From Arthrobacter cavernae (lineage in GTDB: Bacteria > Actinomycetota > Actinomycetes > Actinomycetales > Micrococcaceae), in assembly GCF_017368795.1 (NCBI RefSeq), contig NZ_JAFNLL010000026.1, forward strand, positions 46,138-110,137: DNA of 64,000 bases, read 5' to 3'. The notes beneath the pieces are model-generated. The model did no database searches. It saw nothing but the letters and a program-made list of their open reading frames with translations, and had not been told where the DNA came from. Numbering within the stretch: position 1 is the stretch's first letter; each line of letters opens with the position of its first letter. Positions 45,856-52,541 of this stretch are shown in pieces. A program made the position numbers and the translations under genes.

Positions 45856-47345
45856 TCCGCGGCGCTGGAGGACTTGAGCGGCACTTCCTTGCCGTCGGCG
45901 TCGATCAGCTTGCCGTTCTCGAAGCGGTCGCCGTCGGCCAGGCAGGCGATGTCCTGCTCGCTGACCACGCGGCCGGTGCCGGCCACGAACACCGACTGGT
46001 TGTCCGAGTTGCCCGCCTTGAGGTGGTTGAAGAGAAGGTTCAGGAGGATCGCCATGATGGCGGCCGAGCTGATGCCCGAGTGGAAGATCGTGCCGAACCA
46101 GGACGGGAACTGATCGTAGAACTTCGGGGCGGCAATCGGGATCATGCCGAAGCCGAGGGACGCCGCCACCACCACCAGGTTCATGTTGTTCTTGTATTCC
46201 ACTTTGGCGAGCGTCCGGATGCCGCTGGCGGCCACCGTTCCGAAGAGCACGACGCCGGCGCCGCCCAGGACGGGCGTCGGCACCGCTGCGACCACCCGGC
46301 CCAGGATGGGCAGCAGGCCGAGGACCACCAGGATGAGCCCGCCGGCGCTGACCACGAAGCGGCTCTTGATGCCGGTGATGGCCACGAGGCCCACGTTCTG
46401 GGCGAAGGCGCTCTGGGTGAAGGAGTTGAACAGCGGGGAGATCGCGCTGGAGAGCATGTCCGCGCGGAGACCGTCGCCGATGCGGCGGGAATCCACCTTG
46501 GTGTCCACGATCTCGCCGACGGCAATGATGTCCGCCGAGGTCTCCGTGAGTGTCACCAGGATGACGATCAGCATCGAAATGATGGCCGCGATCTCGAAGG
46601 TGGGCGCGCCGAAGGCGAACGGCGTGGGGAAGGCCACGATGTCCCCCTGGCCCACCTTGGAGAAGTCTGCCATGCCCGTGACCACGGCGATGACCGTGCC
46701 GATCACCATGGCCAGCAGGATGGACAGGCGCGAGATGGCGGCGTTGCCGAGCTTGCTGAGGAGCAGGACCACGCCCATGGTGGCCGCGGCGAGTCCGATG
46801 TTAGCGATGCTGCCGTAGTTCTCGGCCTTGGCGTTGCCGCCCATGGCCCAGTTGGCGGCGACGGGCATGAGCGTCAGGCCGATCGTGGTGATGACCGTGC
46901 CCGTGACCACCGGCGGGAAGAACCTGATGATCTTGGAGAAGAGCGGCGTGATGGCCAGGCCGATCAGGGACGCCACAATGACCGATCCGAAGACGGCCTG
47001 GATTCCCCCTCCGCCGTTCACGATCGCCACCATGGTGGAGACGCCGGCGAAGGACACGCCCTGGACCAGGGGCAGCTGGGAACCGAAGAACGGGATGCCG
47101 ATGGTCTGCAGCATGGTCGCGAGGCCGCCGACGAACAGGCAGGCGGCGATCAGCAGGCCGATGTCCTGCGAGGACATTCCGGCGGCCGCTCCGATGATGA
47201 GCGGCGGGGCAATGATGCCCCCGTACATTGTCAGGACGTGCTGGAAGCCGTAGGCGAACGTGCTTCCGATGGAGAGGCGCTTGTCCTCGGGGCGGGCTTC
47301 CGCGGATCTAATCGACGCGGGGCGTGGATTCTTCTTGCTGTTCAT
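45849..47345 (-). CDS. NCS2 nucleobase permease (xanthine/uracil/urate type)
   Basis: 498 residues, 12-14 helices. NCS2 motifs: FAYGFQHVLTMYGGIIAPPL, QTIGIPFFGSQLPLVQGVSF, TSADIIAVGEIV and NSFTQSAFAQNVGLVAITGI, the signature helix segments. Next to uricase, so urate or xanthine import is likely. The start context is duplicated: GTCTGCCATGAAC occurs twice, the second serving as the start. The gap from the uricase gene contains a large palindrome. Confidence 0.94.
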   Translation of the reverse strand: MNSKKNPRPASIRSAEARPEDKRLSIGSTFAYGFQHVLTMYGGIIAPPLIIGAAAGMSSQDIGLLIAACLFVGGLATMLQTIGIPFFGSQLPLVQGVSFAGVSTMVAIVNGGGGIQAVFGSVIVASLIGLAITPLFSKIIRFFPPVVTGTVITTIGLTLMPVAANWAMGGNAKAENYGSIANIGLAAATMGVVLLLSKLGNAAISRLSILLAMVIGTVIAVVTGMADFSKVGQGDIVAFPTPFAFGAPTFEIAAIISMLIVILVTLTETSADIIAVGEIVDTKVDSRRIGDGLRADMLSSAISPLFNSFTQSAFAQNVGLVAITGIKSRFVVSAGGLILVVLGLLPILGRVVAAVPTPVLGGAGVVLFGTVAASGIRTLAKVEYKNNMNLVVVAASLGFGMIPIAAPKFYDQFPSWFGTIFHSGISSAAIMAILLNLLFNHLKAGNSDNQSVFVAGTGRVVSEQDIACLADGDRFENGKLIDADGKEVPLKSSSAADH

Positions 47346-47377
47346 GGCAGACCTTCTGGTTCATGGCAGACGCCTTC

Positions 47378-47405
47378 GTCTGGCTAACAATGTCTGGCTA
47401 ACAAT
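47378..47405. repeat. Tandem duplication of 14 bp
   Basis: GTCTGGCTAACAAT twice in a row, within the leader of the NCS2 permease; a second duplication (TTCATGGCAGAC at 47341 and 47360) covers its start region. Confidence 0.85.
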
Positions 47406-47425
47406 TCGAGATTTTGGGGTGCGCA

Positions 47426-47488
47426 GAGTTTATGTACAGTTGTTGCCCCCAAGCGGCGTGCTTAGGGGCGCGAACTGTACATAAACTC
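47426..47488. terminator. Large palindrome between uricase and permease
   Basis: GAGTTTATGTACAGTT (47426-47441) pairs perfectly over 16 bases with 47473-47488; an inner GCCCC-c-AAG/CTT-a-GGGGC stem continues it. It starts 18 bases after the uricase stop codon on the minus strand. It probably attenuates read-through into the permease gene. Confidence 0.8.
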
Positions 47489-47505
47489 CGCGGGAACCTG
47501 AGGGC

Positions 47506-48420
47506 TTAGCAGAAGCCGGCGATGCCGTTCCAGGCGGCAGGGGCCGAGCCTGAGTTTTCGCGCTGCACAGTGGCCTCGATCAGGCCGTAGGGGCGGTCCG
47601 CGGCGAAGAAGACCTCGTTGGGGTTGTCGAGCCCGAACGGGGAGAGGTCAACCAGGAAGTGGTGCTTGTTGGGCATCGAGAACCTGATTTCGTCCACTTC
47701 ACCGTGTGCCTCGAGGACCTTCTTGCCCATGTCGAAGAGGGTCTGCTGCAGGGCGTAGGAGTAGTTTTCGGTGAAGCCCTCCAGGAGCAGGGCCTTGATG
47801 TCCTCGTAGCTCTTGTTGAAGTCCGTGGCTGCCAGGTCCAGGCCCGTGCTGTAGCGCCAGCGGGCGGAGACGTCCGTGGCCAGGATGCGGTCCGTGGTCT
47901 CGGGGAGGGTGGTGTACTTGTCCCGCGGGTAGCCGACAAAGCCGGACTGCGTGGTCTTCAGGACCGTCAGGTCCTTGAGGCCGGAGACCAGGTGCGTCGT
48001 GTTGCCGTCACGGACCACGACGGCGGTGCGGACTTCCTGGCCGTTGCGGACAAAGCTGTGGTCGTGTCCGGCGCCGTGGGCCTGGATGCGGTCCCAGCTG
48101 TAGGACTCGGCCTCCCAGCGCCCGCCGGTCACCCACTCGAAGCCCGAGGTGAAGTGTTCGCTGAGGCGCAGCAGGAAGGCCTCGGGGGAGCCTACGCCTT
48201 CACGGGCGAACGCGTAGATGGTGTTCTTCTGGGTGTCGGTGGCGACGACGTGGGCGTTGTCGCCCTGCAGGTGCGCAGCCTGGAAGTCGCCGCGCAGCTG
48301 CGAGGTGACGTTCAGGTCTTCGATCTGGTGGCGGTCGGTGTCGCGGGTGACTTTGACGACGCGGACTTCTGCCTTGCCGTACTGGTTGTCACCGAGGATG
48401 ATCTTGTTGCTCATGGTCAT
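47506..48420 (-). CDS. Urate oxidase (factor-independent uricase)
   Basis: 304 residues. Uricase T-fold motifs: GDNQYGKAEVRVVKVTRD near the N-terminus, VATDTQKNTIYAFARE (catalytic Thr region), GLKDLTVLKTTQSGFVGYPR and SMPNKHHFLVDLSPFGLDN. It oxidises urate to 5-hydroxyisourate and peroxide without a metal. The ATG at 48420 (MTMSNK) or 48414 are both possible. The leader contains an intrinsic terminator about 90 bases upstream. HIU hydrolase and OHCU decarboxylase are not in this window. Confidence 0.95.
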   Translation of the reverse strand: MTMSNKIILGDNQYGKAEVRVVKVTRDTDRHQIEDLNVTSQLRGDFQAAHLQGDNAHVVATDTQKNTIYAFAREGVGSPEAFLLRLSEHFTSGFEWVTGGRWEAESYSWDRIQAHGAGHDHSFVRNGQEVRTAVVVRDGNTTHLVSGLKDLTVLKTTQSGFVGYPRDKYTTLPETTDRILATDVSARWRYSTGLDLAATDFNKSYEDIKALLLEGFTENYSYALQQTLFDMGKKVLEAHGEVDEIRFSMPNKHHFLVDLSPFGLDNPNEVFFAADRPYGLIEATVQRENSGSAPAAWNGIAGFC

Positions 48421-48690
48421 ATCCCAACTTCTGCGAGGTGGAACCCTAAGGTCCACCAATGAAATTAAGCGCGTGCTTCCCACGCGTTTCTGGTGGAGCC
48501 GACCCAACAAAAAAGAGCCGGCATCCATTGATGCCAGCTCATTACGACCCTGCCTGCTGCTCCCAGGTTACGTGGCCTGCGCCACGAATTGATGAAAGCG
48601 TAGCCCACACCCGCCAGTGGTGTACATCACTTCCCGGGAATCGTTATGTACTTTTCGATTGTGACCGGCCCCGGCAGCTGCTGCCGGCGA
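48421..48690. other. Uricase leader and divergent promoter region
   Basis: No gene in these 270 bases. On the minus strand the transcript would form a CGTGGC/GCCACG hairpin (about 48565-48580), a CCTG/CAGG hairpin, then the intrinsic terminator at 48509-48540, and then the uricase start. This ordering suggests transcriptional attenuation or a short stand-alone RNA. Confidence 0.45.
48509..48540 (-). terminator. Intrinsic terminator in uricase leader
   Basis: On the minus strand: GAGCTGGCATC, loop AATG, GATGCCGGCTC, then TTTTTT. It lies about 90 bases before the uricase start and faces uricase, with no gene to terminate behind it. Confidence 0.75.
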
Positions 48691-48694
48691 GGTC

Positions 48695-48724
48695 TTGACG
48701 CCTGCTCCCACCCGGCCGTAGAGT
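48695..48724 (+). promoter_or_regulatory. Promoter of the small-protein gene
   Basis: TTGACG, 18-base spacer, TAGAGT. The IclR-like palindrome begins 20 bases after the -10 box. Confidence 0.6.
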
Positions 48725-48743
48725 TTCCACATAACAATAAAAG

Positions 48744-48762
48744 TTTTCCGAAGTGCGGAAAA
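48744..48762. promoter_or_regulatory. IclR-like operator
   Basis: TTTTCC-GAAGTGC-GGAAAA, perfect 6-bp arms and 7-base spacer, just downstream of the predicted transcription start of the small-protein gene; could also serve the divergent uricase gene. Confidence 0.65.
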
Positions 48763-48790
48763 TCCAAGCAATATGAATGAGGAGGAACAG

Positions 48791-48967
48791 ATGGACTCGA
48801 AGGATAAGAACAACGTCGTGGAATTCCCGGCCCCGGGCCAGGAGCTGTACCTGCCGTTCGGTGCCACGGACCCCGACTTCTACATTCCGGCCGACTGTGA
48901 CCGCAAGAGCAGTGGGTTCTCCCGCTGGCTCCGCGCGTTCCCGGTGTTCGGCCGGCAGCGTCCCTAG
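48791..48967 (+). CDS. Small acidic/aromatic protein, 58 residues, unknown function
   Basis: The ATG at 48791 (MDSKDKNNVVEFPAPGQELY) is chosen because GAGGAGG precedes it by about 5 bases. The product has a conserved-looking centre (YLPFGATDPDFYIPADCDRK) with one Cys, and a basic, aromatic tail (SGFSRWLRAFPVFGRQRP). No membrane segment or known domain. It is a complete transcription unit: promoter, IclR-like operator, ribosome binding site and a strong terminator. Located between uricase and 8-oxoguanine deaminase, so a role in purine catabolism or its regulation is possible but unproven. Confidence 0.75.
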   Translation: MDSKDKNNVVEFPAPGQELYLPFGATDPDFYIPADCDRKSSGFSRWLRAFPVFGRQRP

Positions 48968-49014
48968 GGTTCCTGCCTCGACGGACGCGGCCTCTGCGCA
49001 ACAGAGCCAAATGG

Positions 49015-49050
49015 GCGGGCGGCACCTGGGGAGGTGCCGCCCGCTTTTTT
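49015..49050 (+). terminator. Rho-independent terminator
   Basis: GCGGGCGGCACCT-GGGG-AGGTGCCGCCCGC followed by TTTTTT; perfect 13-bp stem directly downstream of the small-protein gene. Confidence 0.93.
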
Positions 49051-49091
49051 GTGCCTACTTTTTCGTGCCCGGGTGCGACCCGGACCGCCCG

Positions 49092-49159
49092 CCGTTTCGA
49101 TGGTTCCCTGCCCGCCAGGTGCTTCGAACCACCGTGCGCACAGGGAACCACCGATCCGG
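49092..49159. repeat. Left 68-bp palindromic repeat flanking the AbiEi/DUF559 gene
   Basis: It begins CCGTTTCGATGGTTCCCTG and ends CACCGATCCGG. The two halves are imperfect inverted copies (about 23 of 29 positions) around a central TTCGAA. The same 68-base length, the same 19-base opening and the same ending recur at 50161-50228, on the other side of the gene. Confidence 0.85.
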
Positions 49160-49221
49160 AGTTCTCCACATAGGACGATTGCGGCCTGTCATGGGCCGAT
49201 TGGCCGTTGGAGGCTTGTCCC

Positions 49222-50157
49222 ATGGCGAAATTGGCGCGTGACATGCTTCCGAGTGGAATGGACCTGTGGCGGACCTGTGAGCTGCTCGAGTCCGGGTTCA
49301 ACTCCCGGAACATAGCCTCCCTGGTGCAGGCTGGCGACTTGGTACGGCTCCGCCATGGGTGCTATATCCACGGCAGCACGTGGGCGGCCCAAAAGCCATG
49401 GGTGCGCAGCCGGCAGCTGATCGCAGCGCACGCCCACGGAACGCTGACGACGTCGGGCGGCGGCTTCGTCTACAGCCACACCTCGGCGGCGCGACTCTAC
49501 GGACTGTTCCTGTGGGACGTTGACGATCGTGTGCACATCACCCAGGAGTCGGCTCCTTCACGCACCTCCCACGGTCGCGACGTCGTGCCCCACACGCGCG
49601 CTCTGCGGACAGGGGACGTTGTCTTCGTGGACGGGATGCCCTGCACTGGCTTGGAGCGCACCGTGGTGGACTGCTGCCTGATGCTCAACTACAGGCAATC
49701 CTTGGTGCTCATGGACCATGCACTCAGGAAGGGTGCTGATCCGGGCAAGATCCGTCAGATGAGTGCTTCGTTGGCCGGGCGGAACGGGGTGATCGCGTTG
49801 CGCCGGGCCCTGGAGAATGCCGATGCCCGTTCGGAGTCTCCCGGTGAGACGCTGACGCGGGAGCTCATTCACCGGCTCCGCATTGAACCTCCTGAGCCCC
49901 AGGTGGTCGCATGGTCGGCAGAAGGCCAACACCGGCTCGACTTCGCTTGGCGGACGAAGACAGTGGCCTTGGAATTCGACGGCAAGGTGAAGTACTTCGA
50001 CTACGAGCCCACGGAAGAGGTCATTTACAAGGAACGGCAGCGTGAAAAGGCCCTTACCGAGGAAGGCTGGACGTTCATCAGGGTCAAGTGGCAGCACCTG
50101 TTCCAGGAGCACGACTTCAAAATGCGCGTCCTCAGGACTCTCGGCAAAGCGGGCTAG
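49222..50157 (+). CDS. AbiEi-type antitoxin-domain protein with DUF559 nuclease-like C-terminus
   Basis: 311 residues. The N-terminal part has the AbiEi-like winged helix (NIASLVQAGDLVRLRHGCYI, then SHTSAARLYGLFLWDVDDRV). The C-terminal part resembles DUF559/Vsr-like endonucleases: RLDFAWRTKTVALEFDGKVK holds the D and ExD metal residues, and EKALTEEGWTFIRVKWQHLF the last strand. ATG at 49222 with GGAGG eight bases upstream. No toxin partner is present, unlike true AbiE systems. The gene is bracketed by two palindromic 68-bp repeats only 62 bases upstream and 3 bases downstream of its ends. Confidence 0.85.
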   Translation: MAKLARDMLPSGMDLWRTCELLESGFNSRNIASLVQAGDLVRLRHGCYIHGSTWAAQKPWVRSRQLIAAHAHGTLTTSGGGFVYSHTSAARLYGLFLWDVDDRVHITQESAPSRTSHGRDVVPHTRALRTGDVVFVDGMPCTGLERTVVDCCLMLNYRQSLVLMDHALRKGADPGKIRQMSASLAGRNGVIALRRALENADARSESPGETLTRELIHRLRIEPPEPQVVAWSAEGQHRLDFAWRTKTVALEFDGKVKYFDYEPTEEVIYKERQREKALTEEGWTFIRVKWQHLFQEHDFKMRVLRTLGKAG

Positions 50158-50160
50158 GGT

Positions 50161-50228
50161 CCGTTTCGATGGTTCCCTGCGCATCCGGTGATTCGAATCA
50201 TCGGCTGCGCAGGGATCCATCGATCCGG
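50161..50228. repeat. Right 68-bp palindromic repeat flanking the AbiEi/DUF559 gene
   Basis: Starts CCGTTTCGATGGTTCCCTG, as at 49092. Its two halves form a near-perfect 58-bp palindrome (26 of 29 positions pair: TCGATGG, TCCCTGCGC, TGATTC arms) centred on TTCGAA. It starts 3 bases after the stop codon of the nuclease-like gene. Confidence 0.88.
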
Positions 50229-50259
50229 GCGTGCGGACAAGGAAGGAGCGTCCCGGCAG

Positions 50260-51624
50260 CTACCCCGCCACGAGCTTCCGCGCCGCGGCGGAGTGCTCCG
50301 CGATGAGCCCGGCCACGTCCAGGCCCGGGATTTGCCCGTCCACCACGCGCCACTGCCCGCCCACCATGACCCGGTCCGCGCGGTCCGCCCCGCACAGCAG
50401 AAGCGCCGCCACGGGGTCGTGGCTGCCGGAGAACCGCAGCTCGTCAGGCTTGAACAAGGCCAGGTCCGCCTGCAGGCCCGGCGCCAGCTGGCCGATGTCC
50501 GAGCGGCCCAGGACGGCGGCGGATCCGCGGGTCGCCCAGCCGAGCGCGCGCTCCACGGGAACGTCCGCCCCGTAGCGCAGCCGCTGCAGATACAGTGCCT
50601 GCCGTGCCTCCAGGATCATGTTGGAGGCATCGTTCGACGCCGAGCCGTCCACGCCCAGCCCCACCGGCACCCCGGCTGCCTCGAGTTCCAGCACCCGTGC
50701 GGTGCCGGACGCGAGCCGCATGTTCGACGTCGGGCAGTGCGCGACGGCGGTGCCCGCGGCTCCCAGCCGGGCGATCTCCTCGTCGTTGAAGTGGATGCCG
50801 TGGCCCAGCCAGGTGCGGTTTCCCAGCCAGCCGACGCTCTCCAAATAGTCCACGGTGCGGAGCCCGAACATCGACTGGCAGAAGTCCTCCTCGTCGATGG
50901 TCTCGGCGAGGTGCGTGTGCAATCGCACGTCGAAACGCTCGGCCATGGCAGCGCTTTCCGCCATGATCTCCTTGGTCACCGAGAACGGCGAGCACGGTGC
51001 CAGGGCAATCTGGATCACCGCGCCGTCGCCGGTCTCGTGGTACGCGCGGATGAGCCGCTCGCTGTCCGCGAGGATCACCTCCGGCGACTGGACCGTGGTC
51101 CTGGGCGGCAGCCCGCCGTCGTCCTCGCCGAGCGTCATGGAACCGCGCGTCAGTGTGGCCCGCATGCCCATCCGGCGCACCACCCCGGCCTCGATGTCGA
51201 TGGCGTCCTCCATGCCGGCAGGGAACAGGTAGTGGTGGTCGGCGGCGGTGGTGCAGCCGGAGAGCAGCAGCTCCGCGAGGGCCACCTCGACGGCGAGCTC
51301 CAGGCTCCGTGGGCTCAGCCTCGCCCAGACGGGGTACAGGTTCTGCAGCCAGGGGAACAACGGGGCGTTGGCCACGGGACCCCACGCCCGGGTGAGCGTT
51401 TGGTAGAAGTGGTGGTGCGTGTTGATCAGGCCCGGCATGAGGACGTGCGCGGAGGCGTCGAACGTCGAGTCCCAGTGCGTGGAGGGCTGATGGCCGGCGG
51501 GGACGAGCTCGGCGATCTTCCCGCCGCTGACCACCAGGCCGCCGCCGGCGTCGAGCTGGTTGGCCGTGAAAACGGCGAGCGGGTTCTTGATCCAGAGTCT
51601 GGACGGGGTGTGCGGGTGGGCCAT
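50260..51624 (-). CDS. 8-oxoguanine deaminase
   Basis: 454 residues, amidohydrolase with the metal motif MPGLINTHHHFYQTLTRAWG (HxH), GCTTAADHHYLFPAG, His in RLHTHLAETIDEEDF, WLGHGIHFNDEEI and Asp in LGVDGSASND. This form matches the family deaminating 8-oxoguanine to urate, close to E. coli SsnA-like proteins. It feeds urate directly to uricase. ATG at 51624 after AAGGAGCC. Divergent from guanine deaminase and permease. Confidence 0.92.
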   Translation of the reverse strand: MAHPHTPSRLWIKNPLAVFTANQLDAGGGLVVSGGKIAELVPAGHQPSTHWDSTFDASAHVLMPGLINTHHHFYQTLTRAWGPVANAPLFPWLQNLYPVWARLSPRSLELAVEVALAELLLSGCTTAADHHYLFPAGMEDAIDIEAGVVRRMGMRATLTRGSMTLGEDDGGLPPRTTVQSPEVILADSERLIRAYHETGDGAVIQIALAPCSPFSVTKEIMAESAAMAERFDVRLHTHLAETIDEEDFCQSMFGLRTVDYLESVGWLGNRTWLGHGIHFNDEEIARLGAAGTAVAHCPTSNMRLASGTARVLELEAAGVPVGLGVDGSASNDASNMILEARQALYLQRLRYGADVPVERALGWATRGSAAVLGRSDIGQLAPGLQADLALFKPDELRFSGSHDPVAALLLCGADRADRVMVGGQWRVVDGQIPGLDVAGLIAEHSAAARKLVAG

Positions 51625-52031
51625 GGATGGCTCCTTGTCTGGTCGGCATGAATGCGTTCCAGCTCAGTTAGGCCCTGTCTGCTGATCCAGGGTGTGCCGC
51701 AAGGCTGCCGCCTTCGGTTCGGCCAGCGTAGGATGCCCGACGGCGGCAGTCAACGCATGCGGGCACGTCCCGGTCACATTCGGCCGCCAACCGGGCCGCT
51801 AACCGGCCGAAACGCGGATTTCACATCACGAAATTAAGTTTTCAAAAAACTATGGCGCGGCTCACAGATCCGATGCTATTGTCGATCTTGCCAAAGGCGG
51901 GCACCCGGACTTCGGGGAAGCTATCTACCAGGCGAACCTTCAAAAGCACATGCTGAAGCCTGGTAACCGTCGCACTGGTACGTCCCGTTCTAGGGGTTAC
52001 TCGGCTTCCACAGCACTAAGGAAGTCGCACC
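51625..52031. other. Divergent intergenic region with structured leader
   Basis: About 400 bases with no full gene. It holds an IclR-like inverted repeat AGTTTT-N3-AAAACT (51837-51851), a CCCG/CGGG hairpin (51904-51916) and a two-part stem CCAGG...CTTCA / TGAAG-CCTGG (51928-51963) before the guanine deaminase start. A short ORF from ATG 51852 (34 codons, ending TGA in the second stem) may be a leader peptide. No match to a known riboswitch could be established. Confidence 0.45.
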
Positions 52032-52526
52032 ATGAGTACAACCGTCACGGCCGAGCAATTCCTGGCCACCTCCATTGAGCTGGCAACAGCCAATGTCCTC
52101 AACAGCGGCGGGCCGTTCGGAGCCGTCATTGTCACCGCGGATGGACAGTCCTTCGAAGGCGTCAACCGCGTCACCGCCACGAACGACCCCACGGCCCACG
52201 CCGAGGTCACCGCCATCCGCAATGCCTGCCGCGAACTCGGCACCTTCGATCTCAGCGGAGCCACCCTCTACACCAGCTGCGAGCCCTGCCCCATGTGCCT
52301 GGCCTCCGCACTCTGGGCCCGGATCAGCCGCGTGGTCTTCGCCGCAGACCGGCACGACGCCGCCTCCGTTGGCTTCGACGACGCCGTCTTCTACGAGTAC
52401 TTCGAGAACGAGAACCGGGACGCACTGATGCCGGTCTCCAAACTGGAACTGGGCGACCCCCAGGCTCCCGCCATTCTGGAACCGTTCAACACCTGGAACA
52501 CGCTTGATTCCAGGATTGACTACTAG
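52032..52526 (+). CDS. Guanine deaminase (CDA fold)
   Basis: 164 residues. Zinc site motifs: PTAHAEVTAIRNACRELG (HAE) and YTSCEPCPMCLASALWARI (PCxxC), with GGPFGAVIVTADGQ before. The C-terminal YFENENRDAL and AILEPFNTWN are typical of the guanine deaminase branch rather than TadA. It converts guanine to xanthine. ATG at 52032 after AAGGAAGTCGCACC. Sixteen bases before the permease gene. Confidence 0.93.
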   Translation: MSTTVTAEQFLATSIELATANVLNSGGPFGAVIVTADGQSFEGVNRVTATNDPTAHAEVTAIRNACRELGTFDLSGATLYTSCEPCPMCLASALWARISRVVFAADRHDAASVGFDDAVFYEYFENENRDALMPVSKLELGDPQAPAILEPFNTWNTLDSRIDY

Positions 52527-52541
52527 GTCCCGGCGGCTGAC

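Noticed and set aside
45852..47387. 511-codon open frame on the plus strand
   Set aside because: Antisense to the NCS2 permease; rich in Asp, His and Gly as expected for a mirrored membrane-protein gene.
49222..50157. Complete AbiE type IV toxin-antitoxin system
   Set aside because: No AbiEii nucleotidyltransferase toxin gene is adjacent; only the AbiEi-like domain with a nuclease-like end is seen.
51900..51970. Purine riboswitch
   Set aside because: TATCTACC before a stem recalls the J2/3 strand, but the flanking P1/P2 sequences and the GACTA strand are absent.
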